From Haloterrigena salina JCM 13891 (GTDB lineage Archaea; Halobacteriota; Halobacteria; Halobacteriales; Natrialbaceae): a stretch of DNA of 64,000 nt. Where the stretch lies: assembly GCF_000337495.1 (NCBI RefSeq), contig NZ_AOIS01000037.1, forward strand, positions 222,265-286,264. Reading direction: 5' to 3'. Below, one piece after another: positions 1 to 8,475 of the stretch. The notes beneath the pieces are model-generated. The model saw only the letters and a program-made list of their open reading frames with translations, was not told the origin of the DNA and ran no database searches. Within the stretch, counting starts at the first letter, position 1, and every line of letters begins with the position of its first letter. Position numbers and translations under genes: made by a program.

Positions 1-363
1 GTCGTAGGCGTCGTCGGGAACCGGGAGCGCCTCGGCGTCGCCGAGACCGAAGTCGATCGACAGCCCCGCCTCCCCGGCCTTCGCTCGGGCGCGCTCGAGC
101 ATCTCTGGCGTGAGATCGATGCCCGAGACGTCGTGGCCCAACTCGGCCAGCAGCAGCGAGATCGTCCCCGTCCCGCAGCCGAGGTCGAGCACGCGTCGGG
201 GCGAGTCGCCGATCCACCGACGGAGCACTGCCAGCCACGCCTCGCGCTGCTCGTCGGCGCGGACGCCGGAGATCCCGTCGTCGTCGTACGAGTCGGCGCG
301 GCCGTTCCAGTACCGCCGGACGACCTCCTTGACGTCCTCGTCGCCGTTCGTCGAGCGCGTCAC
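1..363 (-). CDS. Class I SAM-dependent methyltransferase, N-terminal part (cut by the window edge)
   Basis: The visible 121 codons begin at a GTG whose last two bases form part of the TGA of the creatininase gene upstream (GTGA overlap), so the two genes are probably co-translated. Residues 58-66 read VLDLGCGTG, the glycine-rich motif I that binds S-adenosylmethionine. The acidic end of strand 2 (GIDLTPEML) follows about 15 residues later. This is the usual N-terminal half of a Methyltransf_11/25-type enzyme. The substrate cannot be told because the C-terminal half lies outside the window. Confidence 0.85.
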   Translation of the reverse strand, partial: MTRSTNGDEDVKEVVRRYWNGRADSYDDDGISGVRADEQREAWLAVLRRWIGDSPRRVLDLGCGTGTISLLLAELGHDVSGIDLTPEMLERARAKAGEAGLSIDFGLGDAEALPVPDDAYD

Positions 364-1097
364 GACTGGGCGCTCCCTCCCGGTTCTCTCCCCTCGTCTC
401 CGTCGGCGGATCGCACCTGCTCGAGGAACGAGACGAGCGCGTCGACGGCCGTCTCGAACACCCGTTTTCCCTGTTCGGAGGAGGCCTCGGTCGCGTCGCC
501 GACCGCACCGTTCTCGCTGAACTCGTCGGTGAACTGGTGGACGACCCCGCCGTCGACCGTATCCGCCCACGTCGCCGCGTCGCCGGCGACCGGGTCGCCG
601 ACATCGTCGGGACGCAGGTGGAGCAACACGGCCGTCTCGAGTTCGCCCGCGTGACCGACGTGCTCGTCGACGGCGCGCATCCACTCCCACAGGTACGCCT
701 CGCAGTCGATCTCGTCCCCCGCGGTCACCTCGCGGGCGAGGTGGGAGAGCGTCTCGCCGTTGCCGCCGTGGCCGTTGACGAAGACGACCGTCTCGACGCT
801 CGAGTCGGCGATCGACTCGACGACGTCGCGGACGTAGCGCCGGAACGTCTCCGCGGAGACGGAGCACGTCCCCGGAAAGTTGCCGTGGTAGGGGGCGATT
901 CCGACCGGGATCGTCGGTCCGACGATCGACTCGGCGTCGCTCGCTCGGTCGGCCGCGTCGGCGATCGCTCGAGCGACGAACGTATCGGTTCCGACGGGGG
1001 CGTGCGGGCCGTGTTGTTCCGTGCTGCCGACGGGGAGCAGCGCGGTCGTCGGTGACGCCTCGTCCACGTCGGTCCAGGAACTCGTCTCGAGTCGCAT
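360..1097 (-). CDS. Creatininase-family metal-dependent amidohydrolase
   Basis: A 245-residue protein with the metal-binding signatures of the creatininase fold: GSTEQHGPH near residue 24, GTDT near 36, GHGGN near 109, and HAGELETA near 149, where the Glu is a ligand. The family hydrolyses cyclic or linear amides. One archaeal member, ArfB, is the formamide hydrolase acting after GTP cyclohydrolase III in riboflavin and F420 synthesis, which is a plausible role here. Creatinine itself is an unlikely substrate. A run of acidic residues ends the protein. It is followed by an overlapping methyltransferase gene. Confidence 0.8.
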   Translation of the reverse strand: MRLETSSWTDVDEASPTTALLPVGSTEQHGPHAPVGTDTFVARAIADAADRASDAESIVGPTIPVGIAPYHGNFPGTCSVSAETFRRYVRDVVESIADSSVETVVFVNGHGGNGETLSHLAREVTAGDEIDCEAYLWEWMRAVDEHVGHAGELETAVLLHLRPDDVGDPVAGDAATWADTVDGGVVHQFTDEFSENGAVGDATEASSEQGKRVFETAVDALVSFLEQVRSADGDEGREPGGSAQS

Positions 1098-1235
1098 GCT
1101 CGGTCGCTACTCGCGGTCGCGCATAAGAAATATCGATCTTCGGTCGGAGCCAGCAGGGCTCGAGCCGAGATCGAGATCGGGACCTGGGCCGGGACCGGTA
1201 CCGGTGCCGGAACCGGAGCGACGGACCGTCGCTCG

Positions 1236-2240
1236 TTACTCGTTGACCAGCAGGAGCTTCCCGACGAAGTCACCGGACTCGGCGCGGCGGTGGGCCTCGG
1301 CGACGTCGTCGAACGAATAGCGCTCGTCGATGTGGGGTTCGACGGCGCCGTCGTCGACGAGATCGGCGATCTCTGCGAGCTCCTCCCCGATGCGCTCCTG
1401 TCGGTCACCGAGCAGCACTGGAAGGATGACCAGCACGACGCCGAGTTCCAGCGAGTTCTCGTGCATAGGTGCGAGGTCGACGTCCTGGGCCGCGCTCGAC
1501 TCGGTGGTAACGACGGAACCGTAGGGTCGGACCGCCTCGAAGGCCGTCTCGAGGTGGTCGTCGCCGATCGGGTCGAAGACGACGTCGAACCCCATCCCGT
1601 CGGCGTGTTCCGCGACGTACTCCTCGACGCCCGTCTCCGTGTAGTCGACGGTCGCGTCGGCGCCGAGCCGTTCGGCGAGCTCGCGCTTTGCCTCGCTCGA
1701 GCCGGTCGCCGTGACCGCGGCGCCGAAGCGGTCGGCGAGCTGGACGCCGACGTGACCGACGCCGCCGCTGGCGCCGTAGACGATCACGTCGTCGCCGTCG
1801 TCGACGGTCGTCTTGTCGGCCAACATCTCCCAGGCCGTGAGCGCGACGACCGGGAGCGCGGCGGCGTCGGAAAGCGGCAGCGACTCGGGCGCGCGGGCGA
1901 ACGTTCCCGCGTGGCCGACGACGTAGTCGGCCAGCGCGCCCTGTCGGCCGGCACCGCCGGGCATGCCGTAGACCTCGTCGCCGGTCTCGAAGGCGTCGAC
2001 GTCCTCGCCGACCGCGTCGACGACGCCGGCGACGTCGCAGTGAAGCCGCGCCGGGAGCTCGGGCGCGAAGTCCGGGATCGCTCCCTGTCGGATCTTGTAG
2101 TCGACTGGGTTGACGCTGCTCGCGACGACCTCGACGCGGATCTCGTCCGGTCCGGGTTCGGGGACGTCGACGGTCGTTCGCTCGAAGGCGTCCGGTTCGC
2201 CGAACTCCTCGATCACGTAGGCGGTCATCTCCGAAGACAT
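1236..2240 (-). CDS. NADPH:quinone reductase-like MDR-family oxidoreductase
   Basis: A 334-residue medium-chain dehydrogenase/reductase. The N-terminal GroES-like domain starts with the typical VIEEFGEPDAF segment. A Rossmann domain carries GASGGVGHVGVQLA near residue 150, the NADP(H)-binding turn of the zinc-less quinone reductase/zeta-crystallin branch. The cysteine and histidine ligands of zinc alcohol dehydrogenases are absent. The substrate is probably a quinone or an alpha,beta-unsaturated carbonyl compound. An alternative start at 2228 (MTAYVIEE) is possible. The gene stands alone, with 138 bases of G/C-rich repeats downstream. Confidence 0.85.
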   Translation of the reverse strand: MSSEMTAYVIEEFGEPDAFERTTVDVPEPGPDEIRVEVVASSVNPVDYKIRQGAIPDFAPELPARLHCDVAGVVDAVGEDVDAFETGDEVYGMPGGAGRQGALADYVVGHAGTFARAPESLPLSDAAALPVVALTAWEMLADKTTVDDGDDVIVYGASGGVGHVGVQLADRFGAAVTATGSSEAKRELAERLGADATVDYTETGVEEYVAEHADGMGFDVVFDPIGDDHLETAFEAVRPYGSVVTTESSAAQDVDLAPMHENSLELGVVLVILPVLLGDRQERIGEELAEIADLVDDGAVEPHIDERYSFDDVAEAHRRAESGDFVGKLLLVNE

Positions 2241-2323
2241 AGCGCTCGCCGATTGGGTCGTCCACCGGGAATACGCGACGCTTGCGGCAATCGAAAGCGG
2301 GTGTCTCAGCCGAGCGTCCCCGA

Positions 2324-2767
2324 CTAACGTTCCCGTTCCCGTTCGCGTTCACGATCTCGAGCGTGCTCGAGCGGCTCGGTCTCGGTCGCAGCGTCGGCCG
2401 TCCCGGTTCCGATTGCGCCGTCCGGAATCTCGTCGACAGCCACGAGCCGCTCGAGTCGGCGCTCGAACTCCGCGTCGTCGATCTCCCCCGCCGCGTAGCG
2501 GCGTTTGAGTTCCTCGAGCGGGTCCGATTCGGCGTCGGGGTCGCCGGTACGCGTCGCGTCCGTCGACTCGTCGGTCTCGAGCAACAGCGCGACCTCCTCG
2601 CCCCAGAACAGCAGGATCGGCGTCAGCACGAACCAGCCGACGATCGTGATCACGCCCGCGAGCGCCTCGAGGCCGGCGAGTCCGGCGAGACTCGTCAGCG
2701 CGAGCGTCAGGATCGCCACGAACAGCCATCCCTCGTCGGCGATGGCGTCTCTGATCCTCTCGTCCAT
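2324..2767 (-). CDS. SHOCT-domain small membrane protein
   Basis: The start at 2767 is chosen because GAGGGAGGG lies just upstream and the next 54 upstream codons look non-coding. The 147-residue protein has two hydrophobic segments (about residues 12-32 and 37-55). A SHOCT motif follows, DPLEELKRRYAAGEIDDAEFE near residue 85, and then a charged C-terminal tail rich in Arg/Glu pairs. SHOCT (short C-terminal) motifs are common in haloarchaeal membrane proteins and are thought to mediate oligomerisation. The exact role is unknown. Confidence 0.8.
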   Translation of the reverse strand: MDERIRDAIADEGWLFVAILTLALTSLAGLAGLEALAGVITIVGWFVLTPILLFWGEEVALLLETDESTDATRTGDPDAESDPLEELKRRYAAGEIDDAEFERRLERLVAVDEIPDGAIGTGTADAATETEPLEHARDRERERERER

Positions 2768-2852
2768 CCCTCCCTCGTTGTTTTCAACGGAGCTACAAAA
2801 AATCCCTCGGCGCTGGGCGGCGGTCGATCGGAGAACTGGGTGGACTGCAATT

Positions 2853-2884
2853 CTGCGGTGGCGCGCGCTGTCGATTCGACCGAA
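2853..2884 (-). repeat. Fragment of the haloarchaeal hairpin repeat element
   Basis: The stretch TGCGGTGGCGCGCGCTGTCG followed by a GACCGAAC-type end matches, almost base for base, the outer end of the repeat copies at 15.2-15.6 kb and 59.7 kb. It lies between the SHOCT gene and the Gfo/Idh gene. No central hairpin remains here, so this is a remnant. Confidence 0.55.
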
Positions 2885-2910
2885 CTCCTCCCGAACGCGG
2901 TGAGATCGCT

Positions 2911-4041
2911 CTACTCGAGTCCGATCCATTCGCCGCGCTCATCGCTCTCCTCGATCGCGGCGAGGACGCGCTGGGCCTCGAGGCCGGCGTCGAAACTCGG
3001 CTCGAACTCCCCGCCGCTCTCGACGGCGCTCAGGAACTCGTAGTTCTCGTGGACGAACGTGTGCTCCCAGCCCAGCACGTGGCCCGGCGGCCACCAGTGG
3101 TCGACGTAGGGATCGTCCTCGTCGGTCACCAGGATCGTCTCGTAGCCGCGATTCTCGTCTCGGCGCAGCAGTTCGAGTTCGTTCAGGCGCTCGAGGGAGA
3201 ACTTCAAGCTCCCCTCGGAGCCGTGGATCTCGATCGCGTGGTCGTTCTTGTGCCCGGTCGCGAACCGGGAGGCCTCGAGGGTGCCCATCGCGCCGTTTTC
3301 GAACTCGAGTTGCGCGGAGTAGGCGTCGTCGACGGTGACGGGTCGCGTCTCACCGTCCTCGCCCTCCACGGGACGTTCGTCCACGAACGTCCGCAGGTGA
3401 CCGCTGAGCCGGTCGATATTGCCCGCGAGGTCGTCGTCGCCGACTAGGAACCGAAGCAGGTCGACCGTGTGCGCACCGAGGTCGCCCAGCGCGCCCGAGC
3501 CAGCCAGCTCCTCGTCGTTGCGCCACGACCACGGCGCTTCGGGGTCGACCAGCCAGTCCTGGAGGTAGCGCCCGCGGACGTGGCGGATCTCGCCGAGTTC
3601 GCCGTCCTCGAGCAACCGCTTCGCGTACTGGATCGCGGGGACGAACCGGTAGTTGAAGGCGCAGCCGGCGGGCACGTCGTCGCCGGCCTCGCGGGCCGCG
3701 TCGGCCATCTCTCGGGCGTCCTCGAGCGTCGGGGCGAGAGGCTTCTCGCAGAAGACCGGCGTGCCGGCCTCGAGTGCCGCGATCGAGGGCTCGGCGTGGA
3801 CGTGGTTCGGACCGAGGTTGTAGAAGGCGTCTACCTCCTCGACGACCTCAGTCCAGTCCGTCGATACCGAGTCGAACCCGAGTCGATCGGCCGCGTCCTC
3901 GAGCGCGTCCTCGTCCCGGCCGACGAGTACGCTGCGCTCGACGTCGGGCGCCTCAGGGAAGAACATCGGCAGCCGCGCCATCGCGTTCGCGTGTGCTTTA
4001 CCCATGAATCGATAGCCGAGAACGCCGATCTCGAGGGACAT
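2911..4041 (-). CDS. Gfo/Idh/MocA-family NAD(P)-dependent sugar oxidoreductase
   Basis: A 376-residue protein starting MSLEIGVLGYRFMGKAHANAM. GVLGYRFMG is a variant of the dinucleotide-binding GxGxxG turn. CEKPLAPT near residue 100 carries the conserved Lys of the EKP motif. A GDLGAHTVDLLRFL segment near residue 210 holds the catalytic His region. The C-terminal alpha/beta domain is typical. Family members oxidise sugars, inositols or sugar acids. The gene sits directly downstream of a GH3 glucosidase on the same strand, which fits handling of released sugar, but that link is inference. Further upstream Met codons are rejected because the extension is low-complexity. Confidence 0.85.
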   Translation of the reverse strand: MSLEIGVLGYRFMGKAHANAMARLPMFFPEAPDVERSVLVGRDEDALEDAADRLGFDSVSTDWTEVVEEVDAFYNLGPNHVHAEPSIAALEAGTPVFCEKPLAPTLEDAREMADAAREAGDDVPAGCAFNYRFVPAIQYAKRLLEDGELGEIRHVRGRYLQDWLVDPEAPWSWRNDEELAGSGALGDLGAHTVDLLRFLVGDDDLAGNIDRLSGHLRTFVDERPVEGEDGETRPVTVDDAYSAQLEFENGAMGTLEASRFATGHKNDHAIEIHGSEGSLKFSLERLNELELLRRDENRGYETILVTDEDDPYVDHWWPPGHVLGWEHTFVHENYEFLSAVESGGEFEPSFDAGLEAQRVLAAIEESDERGEWIGLE

Positions 4042-4158
4042 GGACGCCCGTTCACCGAGCCGACAGTTAGTTGTTGTCGAAGCTGGTGCCGGAGTCGCGT
4101 CCACCCGCCCGCGACGGCCACAGCCGCGACGGTCACCGTCGCGGTGGGCCCCGTCACG

Positions 4159-6723
4159 TCACCGTCGCCGTCTTCGGTGTTTGAGCCGCCGGTGGAGCGC
4201 CATCACGTCCTCGAAGTCCTCGTCGCCGTCGCCGTCGATGTCGTAGCGGCCCGGCGTCGGCTCGGGGTCGGTGATGGAGGCCGTCTTCCCGACGGTCAAC
4301 GTCGCCGTCTCGCCGCCGTCCTCGTCGTCCGCGTTCACGCCCCAGTCGGTGCCGACCCAGAGTTCGTACTCACCGGCCTCGACGACCCGTGGCCCCCAGC
4401 CGGGGACGTCACCGGGGACGACCTCGAGCGTCGAGAGGTCGAGGTCGACGGCGACGGTCTCGCACTCGCCCGGCTCGAGGGCGACCCGTTCGAATCCCAT
4501 CAGGCGACGGTGGGGCTGGAGCACGGAGCCGTAGGACTCGGTGTTGTAGACCTCGACGACGTGCTCGCCGGCCGTTTCGCCGGCGTTCTCGACGGTGACG
4601 TGGGCCGTCACGGTCGGCGTCGACGCGGGGTTTTTCACCGAAGCGGTCGACAGCGACAGGTCCGCGTACTCCCAGTCGGTGTAGGAGAGACCGTGGCCGA
4701 ACTCGAACTGGACCATTTGATCGCCCGCCCCGTCGGGGTGACGCGGCGGATACTCGTCGTAGATCTGGGGGACGTGTCCAACGTGGGACTCCCACGTGAA
4801 CGGGAGCTTCCCCGAGGGGTTGTAGTCGCCGAAGAGCGTGTCGGCGATCGCGACGCCGGTATCGCTTCCCGGCTGGCCGGCGAAGAGCACGGCATCGAGG
4901 TGTTGGAACGTCTCCGCCGTGCCGCGCGGGCTCCCGGCGAGGATCACGCCGACGAGCGGGACGTCGTCGCCCGTCTCGCTATCGACGAGTTCGACGAGTT
5001 CCCGCTGGGCCTCGAGGAACCGCATCTTGTCCCGATCGCCGAAGCCCTCGTTGTGCGTTCCCTCGCCGAGGACGACGACGACGGCGTCGGAGCCCGGTGC
5101 GGCCTCACTGATCGCCGCCGCCTGCTCGTCGGTGACGTCGAAGAAGCCGTTGTCGAAGTTCTCGTAGAGGCTCTCGTAGGCGGCCGGCTCGTACTCCGTC
5201 GGCACGTGCGTGAGTCCGTCGCCGAGCCGGGCATCCAGTTCGCCCTCGATCGTGTTCTGGCGCGGCCGCGGGCCGTCCGGGGTCAGCTCGCCGTCCTCGA
5301 TCCCCTGCCAGCCGAGCGTCCAGCCGCCGTGTTGCATCAGGAACCGGTTTTCCATCCCCTCGTGGACGCCGGGGCCGGTCAGCAGGAGGTCGTCGACGCC
5401 CTCGAGCGGGAGCGCGTCGTCCTCGTTTTGCAGCAGGACGAGCGACTCCTTAGCGAGTCGCTCGGAGACGTCGGCGGCGCCGCCGACGATGTCGCCGATC
5501 TCGTCCTCCGGCGCGAGGGGATCCTCGAACAGCCCGATATCGGCCTTGAGATCGAGGATGCGACGGACCGACTCGTCGATGCGCTGCTCGGCGAGCTCGC
5601 CGCTCTCGACGAGGTCGATCACGGTGTCGATGAACTCGGTCGGCGCCGTCTCGCCGCCGCACATGTGCATGTCGATGCCGGCCTCGATGCCCTGTCGGAC
5701 CGACTCGCGCCAGCCCGCGTCGGTGTCGGGCAGGTACTCGTGGTTCGAGAGCATCCGCTCGAAGTCGTCCCAGTCGGTCAGCACCACGCCGTCGAAGCCG
5801 AACCGGCCTCGCAGTACCGTCGTCAGCAGCCACGGCGAAGCGTGGGCCGGCTTCCCGTTGACCGCGCCGCTGTTGACCATCACCGTCTTTGCCTCCTCGA
5901 GACCGCGCCGATAGGGCTCGAACTGGCGGGTCCGCAGGTCCCGCATCGAGGTCCGAGCGTGCGTCCGGTCGGAACCGGTATTCGGGGTGCCGTAGCCGGC
6001 GAAGTGCTTGACCGTCCCCGCGACCCGGCCGTTGGCTTGGAAGCCCCGGGCCCGCGCCTTCCCCATCTCGCCGAGCAACATTGCGTCCTCGCTGTGACCC
6101 TCGAAGTAGCGACCCCAGCGCATGTCACGCAGGACGTCCAGCGTCGGCCCGAAGGTCCAGTGGCCGCCGATCGCCGCGACGGAGTCGCCCGTATGGGTCG
6201 CTGCCGCCTCGACGAGGTCGACGTCGCGCGTCGCGCCCATGTTGAGTCGCTGCGGAAAGCTCGTACACCCCTCGAGCAGGCAGTTCCCGTGGAGGGCGTC
6301 ACAGCCCCAGACGAACGGGATCGAGGGCTCGTTGACCTCGAGGTTGTACTCCTGGAGGCCGTTGAGCCCCTCGACGAACTCCTCGCCGTCGTACGTCGGC
6401 CCCGTGGCGCCGCCGTTGAGGATCGATCCGACGTGGAGATCGGCGAACAGTTCGCCGAGCGTGTCCGCGTCGTCGTGATCGTTGAACGCGGTGTCGGGGC
6501 CGAACCCCTCGCCGAGGTCGTCGATCGCGACCTGCGTCATCTGGCCGACCTTCTGCTCTATGGTCATCGCCTCGATCAGGTCCTTGATGCGCTTCGATCG
6601 CGTCCCGTCGCCGGCCGCCGCACCGGTAGCTCCGAGTCCGGCCGCGGCCGTCGCTGCACCGGTCGCCTTCATGAACGTTCGGCGCGATTCGTCGACTCCA
6701 TCACCATTGTTATCAGCTGTCAT
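4159..6723 (-). CDS. Secreted GH3-family beta-glucosidase with C-terminal dockerin-like repeat
   Basis: A 854-residue protein. Its N terminus carries a Tat signal (SRRTFMKATGAA, then an Ala/Gly-rich segment), so folded export is expected. The GH3 N-terminal barrel includes VAGTVKHFAGYG near residue 235. VVLTDWDDF near residue 315 carries the nucleophile Asp. The GH3 C-terminal domain and a fibronectin-III-like domain (about 670-790) follow. The last 25 residues contain DIDGDGDEDFEDVMALHRRL, a single calcium-loop dockerin-type motif, and then a run of Arg. It probably cleaves beta-glucosides outside the cell, and a Gfo/Idh enzyme follows downstream. AATATTTATA at 6751-6760 is the likely TATA box, giving a very short leader. 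Confidence 0.88.
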   Translation of the reverse strand: MTADNNGDGVDESRRTFMKATGAATAAAGLGATGAAAGDGTRSKRIKDLIEAMTIEQKVGQMTQVAIDDLGEGFGPDTAFNDHDDADTLGELFADLHVGSILNGGATGPTYDGEEFVEGLNGLQEYNLEVNEPSIPFVWGCDALHGNCLLEGCTSFPQRLNMGATRDVDLVEAAATHTGDSVAAIGGHWTFGPTLDVLRDMRWGRYFEGHSEDAMLLGEMGKARARGFQANGRVAGTVKHFAGYGTPNTGSDRTHARTSMRDLRTRQFEPYRRGLEEAKTVMVNSGAVNGKPAHASPWLLTTVLRGRFGFDGVVLTDWDDFERMLSNHEYLPDTDAGWRESVRQGIEAGIDMHMCGGETAPTEFIDTVIDLVESGELAEQRIDESVRRILDLKADIGLFEDPLAPEDEIGDIVGGAADVSERLAKESLVLLQNEDDALPLEGVDDLLLTGPGVHEGMENRFLMQHGGWTLGWQGIEDGELTPDGPRPRQNTIEGELDARLGDGLTHVPTEYEPAAYESLYENFDNGFFDVTDEQAAAISEAAPGSDAVVVVLGEGTHNEGFGDRDKMRFLEAQRELVELVDSETGDDVPLVGVILAGSPRGTAETFQHLDAVLFAGQPGSDTGVAIADTLFGDYNPSGKLPFTWESHVGHVPQIYDEYPPRHPDGAGDQMVQFEFGHGLSYTDWEYADLSLSTASVKNPASTPTVTAHVTVENAGETAGEHVVEVYNTESYGSVLQPHRRLMGFERVALEPGECETVAVDLDLSTLEVVPGDVPGWGPRVVEAGEYELWVGTDWGVNADDEDGGETATLTVGKTASITDPEPTPGRYDIDGDGDEDFEDVMALHRRLKHRRRRR

Positions 6724-6750
6724 ACAGCCTATTCATATTACTCTATCTTG

Positions 6751-6760
6751 TATAAATATT
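6751..6760 (-). promoter_or_regulatory. TATA box of the GH3 gene
   Basis: On the minus strand this reads AATATTTATA. It is centred about 32 bases before the ATG at 6723, so transcription would start only a few bases before the start codon. Confidence 0.6.
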
Positions 6761-6911
6761 TCCTAGCTACACGCGAGGTAGCAGGTGGCTATGTCGCACG
6801 CGACTGCGGGTAGCGATCGGGTAGCGCTCGTGTGCGGAGGTGTACGCCGTACACGCCGATTCTCAGCGGTACCGTTTCCCTCGCTCGGACCGTACGCTCA
6901 CTGAGGGATCG

Positions 6912-7511
6912 ATGAACAACACAGTCCGATTCGACGACGCGAAGCGCATTCGACTGTCGGACGTCGTCGTGGAAACGCGACCGCCCGACGGGCTCGAATT
7001 CGCGGTTGAGGGCCATCTGAGAGTGTCCGAGGCGCTACTCGGCGAGTTCGCGGGAACGACGTTGAACCCGGTGCGCGTGACCGTGTCGGTCGGCGACGCG
7101 GATTCCATCGCGCTCGATCTGACCGGACCGGCGACTCTTCGACTCGAGACCGTCGACGTCGGCGTCGCGACGCCGGACCGGGAGGACCTCGCGGACGGAA
7201 TCGACGCGCTTCGGTCGTCCGCGAACGACGGTCCCGGGTCGGTCGACTCGCACCCCGATGTGCTCTCGTTCACCGTCGAGGGAGAGATCCGGGACGTGCC
7301 GTCGGAGACGATCGCGGCACTTTCGGCGGACGTATCGAGCCTCGAGTCAGTGACGTTCGCCGCCGACGAGTCGGTCCGGAGCGACGGCGGCGACGGCGGC
7401 GGTGACGACGTAATTCTCGAACTGTCCCTGCTCGGCTACGGGATCGTCGTTCGCCGGGACGGTTCGATCGTCGTAGTACCGGAAAGTCGGGGTAGTCTCG
7501 ATCCACTCTGA
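6912..7511 (+). CDS. Conserved-type haloarchaeal protein of unknown function
   Basis: A 199-residue acidic protein starting MNNTVRFDDAKRIRLSDVVV. I recognise no domain. Predicted beta-strand-rich segments (FAVEGHLRVSE, VRVTVSVGD, LRLETVDVGVA, FTVEGEIRDVP) suggest a repeated beta-sandwich, with the two halves faintly similar (EFAVEGHLRV versus SFTVEGEIRDV). A Gly/Asp linker GGDGGGDD precedes the C-terminal strand pair. There is no signal or membrane segment. Base composition and codon use match ordinary genes of the window. The upstream Met at 6840 is less likely because that extension is basic and low in acidic residues. Confidence 0.6.
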   Translation: MNNTVRFDDAKRIRLSDVVVETRPPDGLEFAVEGHLRVSEALLGEFAGTTLNPVRVTVSVGDADSIALDLTGPATLRLETVDVGVATPDREDLADGIDALRSSANDGPGSVDSHPDVLSFTVEGEIRDVPSETIAALSADVSSLESVTFAADESVRSDGGDGGGDDVILELSLLGYGIVVRRDGSIVVVPESRGSLDPL

Positions 7512-7563
7512 TACCGGTGAGATCGACCGATTCGACTGCGAGTCCGAGTCCGCCCATCGGTCG

Positions 7564-7599
7564 CTCTAGCAGTAGTTGGTAGCACGATTTCTTTATTCA
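7564..7599 (+). repeat. Left copy of TAGTTGGTA terminal repeat
   Basis: CTCTAGCAGTAGTTGGTA is followed by GCACGATTTCTTTATTCA. It is paired with the inverted copy at 9001-9034. A third, more divergent copy is at 56585-56610. Confidence 0.7.
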
Positions 7600-7650
7600 G
7601 TCTGCACTCCGGAACTGAAACGGGGCGATTCGTTAAGTACGAACGCGAAT

Positions 7651-8001
7651 CTACTGATTCCGGGATTGGCCGGGGACTATGAGTAAGGAATAGAGCAGGA
7701 CACAGAGACCGATAATCTCGCTGATTCTACTAATCAGCGGGAGAGAGAACGTATAGACGTGCGGTCGGAACCCGATCTCCTGACCGAGTGAGTTCACGGT
7801 GATTGACAGAACCATCGGGACGACGGTGACGAGGCAAAGTCCACTTGCAAGATACAACATTCGGACACTGTTGTTCCGCCGGTATCCCCGATAGGCGTGA
7901 AAGACAATAAACAGCGCCAGTCCGGTCGCGATAAGCGTCGCCGAGAACAGTAGAAGAAACTGGGACTGGGACTGTACACCAGTACTCTGTATCGCGGTCA
8001 T
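7651..8001 (-). CDS. Small four-helix membrane protein paired with HTH regulator (DUF7521-like)
   Basis: The start at 8001 overlaps the regulator's stop as TGATG, so translation is coupled. The 116 residues contain four hydrophobic stretches (about 14-36, 46-68, 72-82 and 90-110) separated by short charged loops such as HAYRGYRRNNS. Small membrane proteins of this type commonly follow ArsR-like winged-helix genes in haloarchaea. The DUF number is given from memory and is uncertain. The function is unknown. A role in signalling to the neighbouring regulator is inference. Confidence 0.65.
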   Translation of the reverse strand: MTAIQSTGVQSQSQFLLLFSATLIATGLALFIVFHAYRGYRRNNSVRMLYLASGLCLVTVVPMVLSITVNSLGQEIGFRPHVYTFSLPLISRISEIIGLCVLLYSLLIVPGQSRNQ

Positions 8002-8429
8002 CAGAGGCCCTCCCACATCTCAGTGAAGCGATCAGCGAGGTTTCCAGTTGCTCTCTCGGAGACCGTTACCTCAAACCCGTCATCGGTGAGTGTAACGGTG
8101 AGTTCGTCCAATCGAGTTTCATACATACTGTAGTGATTCCCATCGGGCTGTGGAATGCGTCGTTCCGAAAGGAGCCCACAGTCAACGAGACGCTCTACAC
8201 GGCGATACACCGTGGAAATCGAGATGTCGCAGGCCTCGCTAAGGTCTTTCGCGGACATCGGAGTATTTCTCGTCCGTCGAAGGATCTCCTGAGCGTAGCT
8301 GTCGTCGAGGAGAGCAAGTATCTCATCGCTGTCTGGTTCATCGGTCACGAGCATCCTCTCCTGTCCGAATCGTCGTCGTTCGCGACGAGCGTTCAAATCG
8401 GGAATCTCCGGTGTCGCGGATCGACTCAT
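8001..8429 (-). CDS. ArsR-type winged-helix transcriptional regulator
   Basis: A 142-residue protein. The segment about residues 28-95 contains ILALLDDSYAQEILRRTRN, then KDLSEACDISISTVYRRVERL, which is a recognition helix, and then a wing with GLLSERRI. This is the haloarchaeal ArsR/HTH_20-like pattern. The C terminus (LDELTVTLTDDGFEVTV) is a short beta hairpin. The start at 8429 is preferred over 8447 because GGAG lies about 9 bases upstream of it. The gene is co-transcribed with the four-helix membrane protein and sits inside the inverted-repeat-bounded unit. Confidence 0.78.
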   Translation of the reverse strand: MSRSATPEIPDLNARRERRRFGQERMLVTDEPDSDEILALLDDSYAQEILRRTRNTPMSAKDLSEACDISISTVYRRVERLVDCGLLSERRIPQPDGNHYSMYETRLDELTVTLTDDGFEVTVSERATGNLADRFTEMWEGL

Positions 8430-8475
8430 ATCGAGAACTCCAGGCACAGATCATTCATGCACCGTCGTACTGTGT

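Noticed and set aside
1130-1235. Short GGTACCGG/GCCGGAACCGG repeats after the creatininase start region as a regulatory array
   Set aside because: The repeats are simple GC-rich dinucleotide-like variation without consistent spacing.
3831-4157. Alternative C-terminal frame of the GH3 gene, suggesting a frameshift that would lengthen it
   Set aside because: The dockerin-like motif is intact in the called frame up to its stop, and the other frame does not continue any known domain.
3469-6813. Very long open frame on the plus strand (over 1100 codons) across the GH3 region
   Set aside because: It lies antisense to the GH3 and Gfo/Idh genes, whose motifs are clear. Its composition (Val/Arg/Leu-rich) is the usual shadow of a GC-rich acidic gene read backwards.
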